From CAKZQX01 sp034436755 (GTDB lineage Bacteria > Chloroflexota > Chloroflexia > Chloroflexales > Chloroflexaceae), in assembly GCA_034436755.1 (NCBI GenBank), contig DAOTVB010000193.1, forward strand, positions 1-64,000: a DNA stretch of 64,000 nucleotides, in the 5' to 3' direction. Both the position numbers and the translations under genes were made by a program. Of this stretch, positions 1 through 8,635 are shown one piece after another. Each line of letters starts with the position of its first letter. Positions within the stretch are counted from its first letter, which is position 1. Under the pieces are notes generated by a model that made no database searches, was not told where the DNA came from, and saw nothing but the letters and a program-made list of their open reading frames with translations.

Positions 1-3000
1 CACTGGATGCGCTTCACACTAAGCGAAGCGCGCGCCGTGCAGACACCCGATGGTCGCGCCGATGGCCGTGGTCCGCATCCGGACGTGGGTAGCTACCAGT
101 TCGGCGAAACCGAGGACGTGCTGCAAAAGCCGCAGCCGCCTGGCCAGCCTGGCACATTGGAGATGGACAAGCGCACGATTCTCAACTCCAACCCGGTCGA
201 TCCCTTCGACCCTTTCAGCTACGAGATCCGGTTGCGGCACGAGGGCGGCAGCGAGCCTGTACAGGCCGAAATCCGCGACGAGTTACCCTACACGTTATTC
301 ACCGACTCTCCATCATACTACTCTGAACTCACGGCACTGGGCATCGATGTCAGCGCGACTGGGAATGTTACGCCCCTACAGGCGGATTATGAGGTCAAAC
401 CGGCGCAGTATCCCACACCGGAACGCTGGATAGTGAAGTGGCGTGGCACGCTCACACCCGACTCCGAAATTATCCTGAATATCAGTGCGCGCATATCGGT
501 GGTGCTCTGTCCAGCCGGCCAGCAGACGCACCAGATCACCAATGTTGCGCAGGCCCGCCTGCGCGGTGGCAGCCCGATCAGCGCCGAAACAAGCTTTGCA
601 GCGGACTGTCTGGGCTATGATATCGAAAACATTCCCTTCGATTGGGACGACACTGTTCAACAAGGACCGGTGATCGACCTCAACGACATCCGGCTGCGGG
701 CCAACCTGCGCAACGAGCACGACATTCCGGTGACCCTGCGTGTGTCGCCGGAGTTGACCGGCACCCTTCCGGTCAACACAGCGATATCCCTGCCCAGCTT
801 TGAAAAGATTACGCTGGCACCAGGCGAGAGCCGCCCGCTAGAGTTTAGCCTGCGTTTGAATGACAGGGCGAGTGATGAATTAAGTTTGCCTGATGACGCC
901 ACCCTCACCAGCCGGCTGAACTACTGCATCCTCCCAGGCGAGAACGCGACCGAGTGCCTTGATGCCGGGCAATATCCGCAACTGCATGGACAGTCCGATC
1001 CGCTCACAATTCCGATACGCCCGCGCGACCTGGGCGATGCTCCTGACAGCACAAACCACGCGACTACGGCGATGACTGCCTATGCCGGCGTGCAGGCCAA
1101 CTTCCCGACCGTTTTTGATCCGGCAACTGGTCTACCGCAAGGCCCATTGCATGCGCACCCCCGGCCGTTTCACCTGGGTCAGCAGGTCAGCCGCGAGGCC
1201 GAAGCTGATGTTGGCCCCGATGAAGACCCAACCAACAACATCATTCCAGCGACGAATATTGCAGACCAGGATCGCTTTGACGATGGGATCAACCCGCAGC
1301 AGTGGAGCCTCGCCCACTGCCAGGCAACAACCATCCCGGTGCGTGTGTTTATCAGCCCGCAGGCGGTCAACTGGTTCCAGCAGCGGGAAAAACCGGGCTA
1401 TCTCAACCTCTGGCTCGATGGCAACCGTGACGGCGACTGGGACGACGGCGGCAACTGTGGCGCCGGCCAGGACGCGGTTGAGCATATCGTGATTGACTTC
1501 CCGGTGGATGTGGTCAGCCTGGGAGCCGGGCTACACACCCTGAGCGTGCCAACCGGACTGGTGCCCTGGCCCACGCAGCAAGCCGAAAACCCGGCCTGGG
1601 TGCGGGTCACCCTCAGCGAGGGCGTGTCCAACAAGCCGCTTCAGTTTGGGAATATCAAATATGGCGACGGACGCGGCTACGATAAGCCGTTCCAGACCGG
1701 CGAAACTGAGGACTACCTGGCCTATCCCGCAGGGACCGTCGGCGGTGGGCCGGATATGGACGTGCAGTTGAATGGGCGGATCGGCCAGGGTAAGCGGCTG
1801 GCGTTCAAGCTGACCTATACCAACCTGGGGAGCCGTCCCACCGCCGATGCCCGCCTGATCTTCCAGAAGCCGGAGCAACTGCGCAACCTGGACACCTTTC
1901 TGCTGCGCGCACCCGGCGTTCCCGCCCAGGAGATTGTTGAGACCGGGGAGGATGTGACCCTCGCGCTGCCGGATCTGCCACCGGGTGAGAGCGGTACGGT
2001 CGTGATCGGTTGGGATCTCGAAGCCACCGCCAATGCTCTGCGCATCGCCGCAGATGAGAGTTTCACCGCACGGGCCCGCATCACCCAGGATGGCGATACC
2101 AACCTGAACAACAACGCGACCAAAGTGACCGTAGAGGCTCCCGCCACCGCGCCGATCATTGCCGCAGTGGTGGCGAACGGCGCAGCCTGGGGACTGCGTG
2201 AAACGACCTGCCGCAATGAAGTCAACCTGGTCGGACGGGCCGCGCCGGGTGTGCCTTACGACCTGATGCTGGATGGCGATATCTCTGCCGCAGTCAGTGC
2301 CGATGCTAATGGAACGCTCGGCTACCAGTTGCAAAACCTGAGCGATGGGCGTCACAGCGTCCGCCTGGAGGCCGCGCAGGCTTCGCGCACGCTGGTTCTC
2401 GATGTTGATACCAGCCTGCCAATCGATCCATTGAGCCTGCTCTTTACCGACAGCCAGGGGCATAACATTCACCCGCCGACGCTCGGTTGGCCGCTGGACC
2501 CGGGCAATGCCGGGGTGGCGCTCCGTAGCGGCGAGACCTACCAGGTCGGGATTGATCGCTGTGGGGATAACCCGAATGTGCAGATCGACCTGACCCTGGC
2601 GAACGAGACTGTCACCCTGCGCGATGATGATGGCGACGGGCGTTACACCGGCAGCTTCACCTATGCACCCGTTGAGCGGGCTGCACTGGCTGCCGAAACC
2701 CTGTTGCGCTTCGATGTGACCGCAAACGGTACGGCCCTAAGTTTTACCACCTCACTGACAACCCTGGAACCCGGCACGATTTCTGATGTGCTAACCCGCG
2801 AGCCACTTGCCAACGTCAGTGTCACAGCCCTGGCAGTGCAGGCAACCGCAACCGGCCCCACCTTCACCCCCTGGGCGGAAGCGGCGCTTGGTCAACCCAA
2901 CCCGCAAAGCACCACTACTGACGGTGAGTATAGCTTTATCGTGCCCGATAGCGAAAGTCGCCTCGATCTGGTACGTGCCGGCTACCAGCCGTATCAGTCC

Positions 3001-3363
3001 AGCGATATCGTAACCACTAGCGGCATCCTGAACCAGAACATTGCACTGACACCGGCAATTGATGGGGCGGTAACCCACACCATTTATGTCACTGCCAACG
3101 GCTTCGTGCCGGCAGTCTTGACGGTGCAACCCGGCAGCATCATCGAGTGGGTGAACCTGGATCTGACTGATCATAGCGCAACCGGCGACGGCTGGGACAG
3201 CGGCGTACTCAATGTCGGTGCCGGCTATCGGGTACGCCTGGACAGCAACGGTAGCTACAGCTACCAGGACACGACCAACCCGCGCAATACCGCGACGATT
3301 ATTGTGGGCGGCGACGGGGCGGCAACTGACGGCAAATTGTTCCTGCCGCTTATCGCACGGTAA
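1..3363 (+). CDS. Large secreted GEVED-repeat surface protein, 5' end outside window
   Basis: Extracellular structural protein of unknown ligand. The frame is open to base 1 (His-Trp before the first ATG at 7), and the first residues (RFTLSEARAV...GETEDVL) are the end of a GEVED-type domain, so the gene starts upstream. A second such domain lies near residues 345-575 (GDAPDS ... WVRVTLSEG ... GETEDYLAYP). Then come beta-sandwich segments of CARDB/DUF11 type (about 585-720), a carboxypeptidase-regulatory-like segment (about 930-1010) and a cupredoxin-like domain (about 1025-1105). The cupredoxin keeps a His (TDHSAT) but lacks the Cys/Met copper ligands. It ends in FLPLIAR, a tail shared with the beta-helix protein at 8636-10510. 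A lipoprotein gene follows 41 bases downstream. Confidence 0.8.
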   Translation, partial: HWMRFTLSEARAVQTPDGRADGRGPHPDVGSYQFGETEDVLQKPQPPGQPGTLEMDKRTILNSNPVDPFDPFSYEIRLRHEGGSEPVQAEIRDELPYTLFTDSPSYYSELTALGIDVSATGNVTPLQADYEVKPAQYPTPERWIVKWRGTLTPDSEIILNISARISVVLCPAGQQTHQITNVAQARLRGGSPISAETSFAADCLGYDIENIPFDWDDTVQQGPVIDLNDIRLRANLRNEHDIPVTLRVSPELTGTLPVNTAISLPSFEKITLAPGESRPLEFSLRLNDRASDELSLPDDATLTSRLNYCILPGENATECLDAGQYPQLHGQSDPLTIPIRPRDLGDAPDSTNHATTAMTAYAGVQANFPTVFDPATGLPQGPLHAHPRPFHLGQQVSREAEADVGPDEDPTNNIIPATNIADQDRFDDGINPQQWSLAHCQATTIPVRVFISPQAVNWFQQREKPGYLNLWLDGNRDGDWDDGGNCGAGQDAVEHIVIDFPVDVVSLGAGLHTLSVPTGLVPWPTQQAENPAWVRVTLSEGVSNKPLQFGNIKYGDGRGYDKPFQTGETEDYLAYPAGTVGGGPDMDVQLNGRIGQGKRLAFKLTYTNLGSRPTADARLIFQKPEQLRNLDTFLLRAPGVPAQEIVETGEDVTLALPDLPPGESGTVVIGWDLEATANALRIAADESFTARARITQDGDTNLNNNATKVTVEAPATAPIIAAVVANGAAWGLRETTCRNEVNLVGRAAPGVPYDLMLDGDISAAVSADANGTLGYQLQNLSDGRHSVRLEAAQASRTLVLDVDTSLPIDPLSLLFTDSQGHNIHPPTLGWPLDPGNAGVALRSGETYQVGIDRCGDNPNVQIDLTLANETVTLRDDDGDGRYTGSFTYAPVERAALAAETLLRFDVTANGTALSFTTSLTTLEPGTISDVLTREPLANVSVTALAVQATATGPTFTPWAEAALGQPNPQSTTTDGEYSFIVPDSESRLDLVRAGYQPYQSSDIVTTSGILNQNIALTPAIDGAVTHTIYVTANGFVPAVLTVQPGSIIEWVNLDLTDHSATGDGWDSGVLNVGAGYRVRLDSNGSYSYQDTTNPRNTATIIVGGDGAATDGKLFLPLIAR

Positions 3364-3404
3364 TGGATAGCAGCATCTGAATCTTCAGTAAGGAGGCATC
3401 ACGT

Positions 3405-3848
3405 ATGCAACGCGTACGACGTTTGCTCAATCTCGGTCTGTTGGGCATGTTTCTCGTAACACTGGTCGCCTGTGGCAGCGAGCCTGTCGCATTTGCCGAC
3501 ATCCCGCTGCACCCCGCGGCAACGCCGTTGCAGGCCGGTAGTAACCCGCTGGCTGACTCGGTGGGCAATAGTTTCCGCGAGGCTGTCAGCCAGGAGGATG
3601 TCCAGGTGGATGTGCAGCTTTACGCACTACCTGTCGATATAAACTGGGAAGAGGTTAAGGTCTTCTATGAGGAGCAAATTGCGGGTGATTGGGAAGCTGA
3701 TGCCCGGCTCACCCAGGACACCGAAGCATTCAAGACTATCGGCTGGTCACGCGGCGGTTTTGTCGGCGAGCAAGGTCTGGCAATTGGGTATGGTCCTCCG
3801 TTGCTAGGAAATGCGCCTTATCTAATGGTGGCACTCTTCTCCGAATAG
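3405..3848 (+). CDS. Small lipoprotein of unknown function
   Basis: A 147-residue exported lipoprotein. Residues 1-23 form a lipoprotein signal peptide: RR, a hydrophobic stretch, then the lipobox LVAC with the lipidated Cys at residue 23. The mature part is acidic, has no family I recognise, and contains a helix-rich segment (INWEEVKVFYEEQIAGDW) like those of small periplasmic binding or stress lipoproteins. The start is fixed by a strong ribosome-binding site (AAGGAGG, 3390-3396). It lies just after the large surface protein and may be co-transcribed with it. Function is not assigned. Confidence 0.85.
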   Translation: MQRVRRLLNLGLLGMFLVTLVACGSEPVAFADIPLHPAATPLQAGSNPLADSVGNSFREAVSQEDVQVDVQLYALPVDINWEEVKVFYEEQIAGDWEADARLTQDTEAFKTIGWSRGGFVGEQGLAIGYGPPLLGNAPYLMVALFSE

Positions 3849-3873
3849 AACACAAGTCGGTATTACTGTTGAA

Positions 3874-3900
3874 CCGGGCGCGCCACATGAGCGCGCCCGG
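3874..3900. terminator. GC-rich hairpin after the lipoprotein gene
   Basis: A perfect 10-bp inverted repeat, CCGGGCGCGC (3874-3883) and GCGCGCCCGG (3891-3900), with a 7-base loop, 25 bases past the lipoprotein stop. There is no T-run, so factor-independent termination is plausible but not certain. Confidence 0.55.
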
Positions 3901-4000
3901 CCCAGATGTAAGGAATGTACTTTTGCGCGTTCACATGCTATCCCGATGCCGGAACCGCTTTCCGGGATCGACACGGAGGGTTGGGCTACAGATGGCATCT

Positions 4001-4162
4001 CTCAGGTATAGGCTTTTCTGCCGGATGTGGATTGTATTGGAATGCTGTGCTGGACCGGCATAGACCGCCGCTCCAGCGCAGCATTTCCTGCATTGGAACA
4101 GGCTGCGGACGCGCAGAAGCGCGCCCCTACTACACAAAGCCTACACTTGAGAGACGGATGGC
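4001..4162 (+). repeat. Dispersed intergenic repeat, family B copy 1
   Basis: This non-coding stretch matches 10561-10713 on the opposite strand along its whole length. Shared blocks include CTCAGGTATAGGCTTTT, GCCGGAT, CAGCATTTCC, GCGCAGAAGCGCG and TTGAGAGA. Inside this copy GGAATGCTGTGCTGGA pairs imperfectly with TCCAGCGCAGCATTTCC, so the unit can fold as a long hairpin. It carries no open frame with coding signals and fills most of the gap before ureG. Confidence 0.8.
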
Positions 4163-4246
4163 ATTTTCATACGAGCCGGCAAGACCCGGCCAACTCTATG
4201 GTACTATACGCGCCATGACCGGATCAGCAGGAAGGACGGGATCGTT

Positions 4247-4954
4247 ATGGCAGAGAAAAACACACAGGCGCTACGCATTGGTGTAGCCGGGCCGGTGGGC
4301 AGCGGGAAAACCGCACTGGTTGACCGCCTGAGCCGCCAGTTGTGGCCGAAGTACAGTATAGCCGTTGTGACGAATGATATCTATACGCGCGAAGATGCCG
4401 AGTTCTTGATACGCCAGGGCGTGCTGCCCCACGAACGGGTGCGTGGCGTAGAAACCGGCGGTTGCCCCCACGCCGCCATCCGCGAGGATGCCTCGATGAA
4501 CCTGGAGGCTATCGCCGACCTGGAGACCCATCTAGCGGACGTGCAACTGATCTTTGTTGAGAGTGGCGGTGATAACCTGAGCGCGGCCTTTAGCCCCGAA
4601 CTGGTAGACCGCTGGATCTATGTGATTGATGTGGCCGGCGGCGATAAGATCCCCCGCAAGGGCGGACCGGGGATTATGCGCTCGGACCTGCTGGTGATCA
4701 ACAAGATTGACCTGGCGGCCGGCGTAGGCGCTTCATTGGAGGTGATGGAGCAGGATACCCGCCGCGTGCGTGGTGCGCAGCCGTTTGTCTTTACCAACTT
4801 GAAAGAAGACATCGGGCTGGATCAGGTCATCGCCTGGATCGAGGAGCATCTACACAACCCGGCGAGCCCACGCTCGGCGCGGAGTGCGCACCTGCCCTAT
4901 GTTGGGCATCCGCACACGCACGGCCACGATCACCATCATCATCACCACTCATAG
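4247..4954 (+). CDS. ureG: Urease/nickel metallochaperone GTPase UreG
   Basis: SIMIBI-class GTPase that drives nickel insertion into urease together with UreD, UreF and UreE. Visible hallmarks are the P-loop GPVGSGKT (residues 15-22), the metal-binding CPH motif (73-75), ESGGDNLSAAFSPEL, and the guanine-specificity motif NKID. Length (235) exceeds the usual 200-210 because of a His-rich tail (HPHTHGHD plus six His), probably a nickel store that could stand in for UreE. No urease structural or other accessory gene is present within the window on either side, so this is an orphan copy here. It may serve a remote urease locus or act in general nickel handling. Confidence 0.93.
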   Translation: MAEKNTQALRIGVAGPVGSGKTALVDRLSRQLWPKYSIAVVTNDIYTREDAEFLIRQGVLPHERVRGVETGGCPHAAIREDASMNLEAIADLETHLADVQLIFVESGGDNLSAAFSPELVDRWIYVIDVAGGDKIPRKGGPGIMRSDLLVINKIDLAAGVGASLEVMEQDTRRVRGAQPFVFTNLKEDIGLDQVIAWIEEHLHNPASPRSARSAHLPYVGHPHTHGHDHHHHHHS

Positions 4955-5004
4955 GTTGGAAGTTACGCGGTGGGAGCGTGGCCCGCGCCACCTTTTACCC
5001 TGGT

Positions 5005-5024
5005 GGACGCGCTTCTGCGCGTCC
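5005..5024. terminator. Hairpin between convergent ureG and patatin genes
   Basis: GGACGCGC (5005-5012) and GCGCGTCC (5017-5024) form a perfect 8-bp stem with a TTCT loop, extended by TGGT/ACCA. It lies between two genes that end towards each other, so it could stop transcription from both. The bases just upstream (AAGTTACGCGGTGGG near 4962) resemble one end of a family A element. The GCGCTTCTGCGC core also resembles family B. Confidence 0.45.
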
Positions 5025-5070
5025 CTACCAGCGTCACCTTTTACCCCGGCTTGCTGCTCTGGTGGCTGTA

Positions 5071-6048
5071 CTACGGCGACAGCGTATTGGTATCGCTTAC
5101 CCGGAATGCGGTTGCGGTGCCGTCCAGGATGGCCTGCCAGTCAATCTGCCCGGCAAGGTCGGTACCGACCTCTTGCAGGTAGTCAATGCTTGCCACATCA
5201 TCCAACCCGATTGCACGCTCCAGCAGCGGATCAATCCGGTAAAAGCGCATCCCTGGGAAGTGCCGCTGCACAAGCTCGGTCTGCTGCTCCCCCGGCGACT
5301 GCAGCAGTTCGTTCAGCAGCCACTGCAACCAGGGCCAGATCCAGGCGGGCGCACTGGGCTCAAGAAACCGCCCGGTACCCAGCGACACCACCGTCGTGGT
5401 CTCGGGCCGGTACTGGTCCGAGTAGAAGAACGCCTCAACACAGGCCTGATAGACCGGGTTGCCCGCTACCCCGACAGCACCGTCAACCAGGGGGCCGATC
5501 GGCTCCCAGTCGGCCGGCAGTGTAGCCGGATCTTCCGCCAGCTTCCAGGGCACAAAGTAGGTCGGCGCAGCGGACGAGGCCGTTGTCACATCCACCAGAC
5601 CAAGATGTCCGGTACGCCCGGAGTTCGTTGGTTTATTCGGCACAAAGTACCAGGGCATACCGTAGGTCAGACCTTTCGCCGTGATTAAGAGGTCGATCGG
5701 CGCGTCGTTGAGCGTCCAGCCACAGGCCGACCCCAGACTATCGGCGATAATTGCCGCGAGTTTCTCGGTGGAATATTTTGACCCAGTAATGATGCGCCGT
5801 AGCTGACCCCAGAAACGCTGCCGGAACAGCTCGCGGGAACGAACAACGTACAGATCCATAATCTGCGTGGCCGGTATCCCCGCAGCAACGCTGGCGGCAA
5901 TAATCGCGCCCGTGGAGGTACCGGCGACGAAAGAGAAGATATCCCGCGTCAACCGGCCGGTGGTCCGCTCCAGCGCAATCAGGGCCGTAACCGGAATGAT
6001 CCCCCGCAGGCCGCCACTATCAATAGAAAGCAGATAACGTTGAGCCAT
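5071..6048 (-). CDS. Patatin-like phospholipase
   Basis: Lipid acyl hydrolase with a Ser-Asp catalytic dyad, 325 residues, single patatin domain. The N-terminus carries the oxyanion-hole motif SGGLRG (residues 11-16) and the nucleophile elbow GTSTG (43-47, Ser45). The catalytic Asp is in DGAVG (about residue 190). No signal peptide is seen, so a cytoplasmic or membrane-peripheral enzyme is expected. The fold and length resemble bacterial patatins used in lipid turnover. CapV-type antiphage effectors share this fold, but no cyclase or sensor gene is adjacent, so a defence role is not supported. Confidence 0.9.
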   Translation of the reverse strand: MAQRYLLSIDSGGLRGIIPVTALIALERTTGRLTRDIFSFVAGTSTGAIIAASVAAGIPATQIMDLYVVRSRELFRQRFWGQLRRIITGSKYSTEKLAAIIADSLGSACGWTLNDAPIDLLITAKGLTYGMPWYFVPNKPTNSGRTGHLGLVDVTTASSAAPTYFVPWKLAEDPATLPADWEPIGPLVDGAVGVAGNPVYQACVEAFFYSDQYRPETTTVVSLGTGRFLEPSAPAWIWPWLQWLLNELLQSPGEQQTELVQRHFPGMRFYRIDPLLERAIGLDDVASIDYLQEVGTDLAGQIDWQAILDGTATAFRVSDTNTLSP

Positions 6049-6112
6049 TGCATATTCCTTCCGCTCAAGCTGCTGCGACGTTATGCTGCTCGATATTCTT
6101 TATACGGATACG

Positions 6113-7624
6113 CTACCCTAAAAACAGCCGGTAGGCGGGGTTCTGCGTCTCATCCCAGTAACGATAGCCCAGCGTCGCCAGAAACGCCTGCCACGCCTCC
6201 TTGTCCTGGGGCGGCACCTGTACTCCCACCAGAATGCGCCCATAGTCCGCCCCATGGTTGCGGTAGTGGAACAGGCTAATATTCCAATCGGGACTCATAG
6301 CCGTGACAAACTTCATCAGCGCACCGGGGCGTTCGGGGAATTCAAAGCGGTAGAGCAGTTCATCGGAGGCCAGCAGCGAGCGCCCCCCGACCATATGCCG
6401 GATATGCAGCTTCGCCAGTTCATCATCGGTTAGATCCAGCGTGGTAAAGCCCTGCGTCTCAAAGGTTGCCGCCGCCTGTTCCGCATCCGCCCGGTTAGTG
6501 ATCTGTATGCCCACAAAAACATGGGCAACATGTTTATCGGCAATGCGATAGTTAAACTCGGTAATATTGCGGCTACCGATGCAACGACAAAACGCGCGCA
6601 GGCTGCCCGGCTGCTCCGGTATGCTAACGGCAAAGACGGCCTCGCGGCGTTCACCCACCTCGGCCCGCTCGGCCACAAAGCGCAGGCGATCAAAATTCAT
6701 GTTGGCACCGCTGGCGATGGCGACCAGGGTCTGATCCCGCAGTTCCTCCCGCTCGACGTAGGCTTTGGCGGCGGCAATGCCCAGCGCCCCCGCCGGTTCC
6801 AGGATCGAGCGGGTATCTTCAAACACATCCTTGATCGCGGCACAGACGGCATCCGTGTCCACGCGCACAACCTCATCCACAAACTGCCGGCACACCCGGA
6901 AGGTTTCCTCACCCACCTGTCGCACCGCCACACCATCCGCAAACAGCCCGACCTGCGGGAGGCGTACCCGCTGCCCGGCATGGAGCGACTGCGCCATTGC
7001 GTCGGCATCAATCGGCTCGGCACCAATCAGCCGGATCTCTGGGCGCAGTCGCTTCACATATGCGGCAATTCCCGCAATCAACCCGCCCCCGCCGACCGGC
7101 ACGAAGATGGCGTGAATGGGGCGCTGATGCTGTCGCAGCACTTCCATGCCGATAGTGCCCTGCCCGGCAATCACATCCGGGTCATCAAAGGGGTGAATAA
7201 AGGTCAGTCCCTCGCCGGCCTCCAGATGGCGGGCATGGGCATAGGCATCATCAAAGGTCTCGCCGTGCAGGACAACATGCCCACCCCGCGCTTTGACCGC
7301 GTCGATCTTTACACCGGGGGTGGTCATCGGCATCACAATCACGGCGCGGGTGCCCAGTTGCCGCGCACCCAGCGCCACCCCCTGCGCATGGTTGCCGGCA
7401 GATGCGGCAATCACGCCGCGTTCTAACAGATCCGGCGACAGTTGCGCCATCCGGTTGTAGGCTCCGCGAATTTTGAACGAGAAGATCGGCTGCAGATCTT
7501 CGCGCTTGAGTAGCAGGCGATTCTGCAGACGGGCCGAGAGATTGGGAGCAAGTTCCAGCGGCGTCTCGTGCGCGACATCATACACGCGCGCGGTCAGGAT
7601 TCGCTCCAGGTAGTCAGTATGCAT
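6113..7624 (-). CDS. ilvA: Threonine ammonia-lyase, biosynthetic type with C-terminal regulatory domains
   Basis: PLP enzyme converting threonine to 2-oxobutanoate and ammonia, the first committed step to isoleucine. The PLP lysine is Lys51 in FSFKIRGAYN and the glycine-rich phosphate loop is PVGGGGLIAG. The catalytic domain occupies about residues 1-320. Two ACT-like regulatory domains follow (about 330-415 and 420-503, with FPERPGALMKF), the arrangement of the isoleucine-inhibited long form. The total of 503 matches that family. It lies downstream of pth on the same strand but a terminator hairpin separates them. Confidence 0.95.
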   Translation of the reverse strand: MHTDYLERILTARVYDVAHETPLELAPNLSARLQNRLLLKREDLQPIFSFKIRGAYNRMAQLSPDLLERGVIAASAGNHAQGVALGARQLGTRAVIVMPMTTPGVKIDAVKARGGHVVLHGETFDDAYAHARHLEAGEGLTFIHPFDDPDVIAGQGTIGMEVLRQHQRPIHAIFVPVGGGGLIAGIAAYVKRLRPEIRLIGAEPIDADAMAQSLHAGQRVRLPQVGLFADGVAVRQVGEETFRVCRQFVDEVVRVDTDAVCAAIKDVFEDTRSILEPAGALGIAAAKAYVEREELRDQTLVAIASGANMNFDRLRFVAERAEVGERREAVFAVSIPEQPGSLRAFCRCIGSRNITEFNYRIADKHVAHVFVGIQITNRADAEQAAATFETQGFTTLDLTDDELAKLHIRHMVGGRSLLASDELLYRFEFPERPGALMKFVTAMSPDWNISLFHYRNHGADYGRILVGVQVPPQDKEAWQAFLATLGYRYWDETQNPAYRLFLG

Positions 7625-7671
7625 AAAACCGTAGCAACTTTACTTCATAGTTACAGCCAGATGATAAAAAG

Positions 7672-7700
7672 CTTCCCCGAGGTTCCGAACTTCGGGGAAG
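7672..7700 (-). terminator. Intrinsic terminator of pth
   Basis: CTTCCCCGA (7672-7680) pairs with TTCGGGGAAG (7691-7700). Read on the minus strand the stem is followed by GCTTTTTAT, a typical U-tract. It lies 25 bases past the pth stop and before ilvA. Confidence 0.8.
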
Positions 7701-7724
7701 TTGAATAGGTGGAATGATACCATA

Positions 7725-8288
7725 TCATACGTTGTACTTGTTCATCGCCGCCACAAATCCCTCGCGCAGAATGACATCGACCGCATCCGCCACCCGGTCA
7801 TAGATGTCGGGGAGCGTCGCGGCTTCGTCGGGTGTGAACCGCCCCAGCACATAGCCAACGGTATCCCAACCTGCTGGTGGCGGATCAATGCCAACCCGCA
7901 GACGCGGGAAAACCTGGCTGCCAAGCTGCCCGACAATCGACTTCATCCCGTTGTGCGTGCCCGCACTACCCCGCTGCCGCAGCCGCAGCCGCCCAAACGG
8001 CAGATCCAGGTCATCATAGATCACCAGCAACTCCTCGGCGGGATCGATCTTATACCAACTGCGCAGACCGGAAACCGCCTGCCCACTCAGGTTCATATAG
8101 GTCAGTGGCTGTGCCAGCACAACGCGCTCCCCGGCAATCTGGCCCTCGGCAACCTGGGCCTGGTTGCGCTTGCGACTAAAGTCCAGCCCGTGACGCGCTG
8201 CCAGATGCTCCAGGCAGGCAAACCCAATATTGTGGCGTGTTCCGGCGTAGCGCGACCCCGGATTACCCAGGCCGACAATCAACCACAC
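7725..8288 (-). CDS. pth: Peptidyl-tRNA hydrolase
   Basis: Releases tRNA from prematurely dropped peptidyl-tRNA; essential in most bacteria. It has the family signature VGLGNPG at the N-terminus, the catalytic His in GTRHNIGF (His19), PLTYMNLSGQAV and YDDLDLPFGRLRLRQRGSAGTHNGMKS. The 187 residues are the usual length. The start is GTG at 8288, chosen because GAGGAGC lies about six bases upstream and the VGLGNPG motif follows directly. It is cytoplasmic and is followed by its own terminator. Confidence 0.96.
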   Translation of the reverse strand: MWLIVGLGNPGSRYAGTRHNIGFACLEHLAARHGLDFSRKRNQAQVAEGQIAGERVVLAQPLTYMNLSGQAVSGLRSWYKIDPAEELLVIYDDLDLPFGRLRLRQRGSAGTHNGMKSIVGQLGSQVFPRLRVGIDPPPAGWDTVGYVLGRFTPDEAATLPDIYDRVADAVDVILREGFVAAMNKYNV

Positions 8289-8391
8289 AACAAGCTCCTC
8301 TCAAACACAGGGAAATCTAAATACTGAACATGCAATAATCCTACCGCGCATGATAGCCCTGGTCGGCAGGAGCGTCAATCTTTTTTACTAC

Positions 8392-8620
8392 CACGCATTA
8401 CGCGGTTGACATGCAAACCGGGCGTTTGACCCGATGGAGTCCCGATTCGCCTGCGGCAGCATGGTACCTTTTGATCTTTGTCACAAAAAATTCACAACGT
8501 GAATTTTTTTGTGACAAAGATCGGGAATCTGCCACCCTGCCGGAGGCGATACCTCTTCGCGTCGTTCGCTCATTTCGCGTTGTTCGTGATCCAGACCCCT
8601 GAGTGACAGCGTAACTCGTA
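8392..8620 (+). repeat. Family A palindromic element, copy 1
   Basis: Decayed ends CACGCATTACGCGGT and ACAGCGTAACTCGT enclose the conserved arms CGCCTGCGGCAGCATGGTAC and CCCTGCCGGAGGCG. The central palindrome at 8473-8522 has arms of 23 and 24 bases with an AAC loop and contains CACAAAAAATTCAC. No target duplication was recognised. It lies upstream of pth and downstream of the beta-helix gene and explains this gene-free stretch. Confidence 0.8.
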
Positions 8621-8635
8621 CTCCCGGCAGATGTG

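Noticed and set aside
1531..2472. 313-codon minus-strand open frame
   Set aside because: Antisense to the GEVED surface protein and without protein-family features.
4930..4954. Six consecutive His codons as a cloning tag
   Set aside because: They continue a natural His-rich UreG tail (HPHTHGHD), and no vector sequence follows.
5071..6048. CapV-type CBASS effector
   Set aside because: The patatin fold fits, but no nucleotide cyclase or other CBASS gene is adjacent.
6521..7426. 301-codon plus-strand open frame
   Set aside because: Antisense to ilvA, which has all catalytic motifs.
8473..8522. CRISPR-like or phage attachment palindromes at family A cores
   Set aside because: Copies are dispersed, not arrayed, and no integrase or cas gene is next to them.
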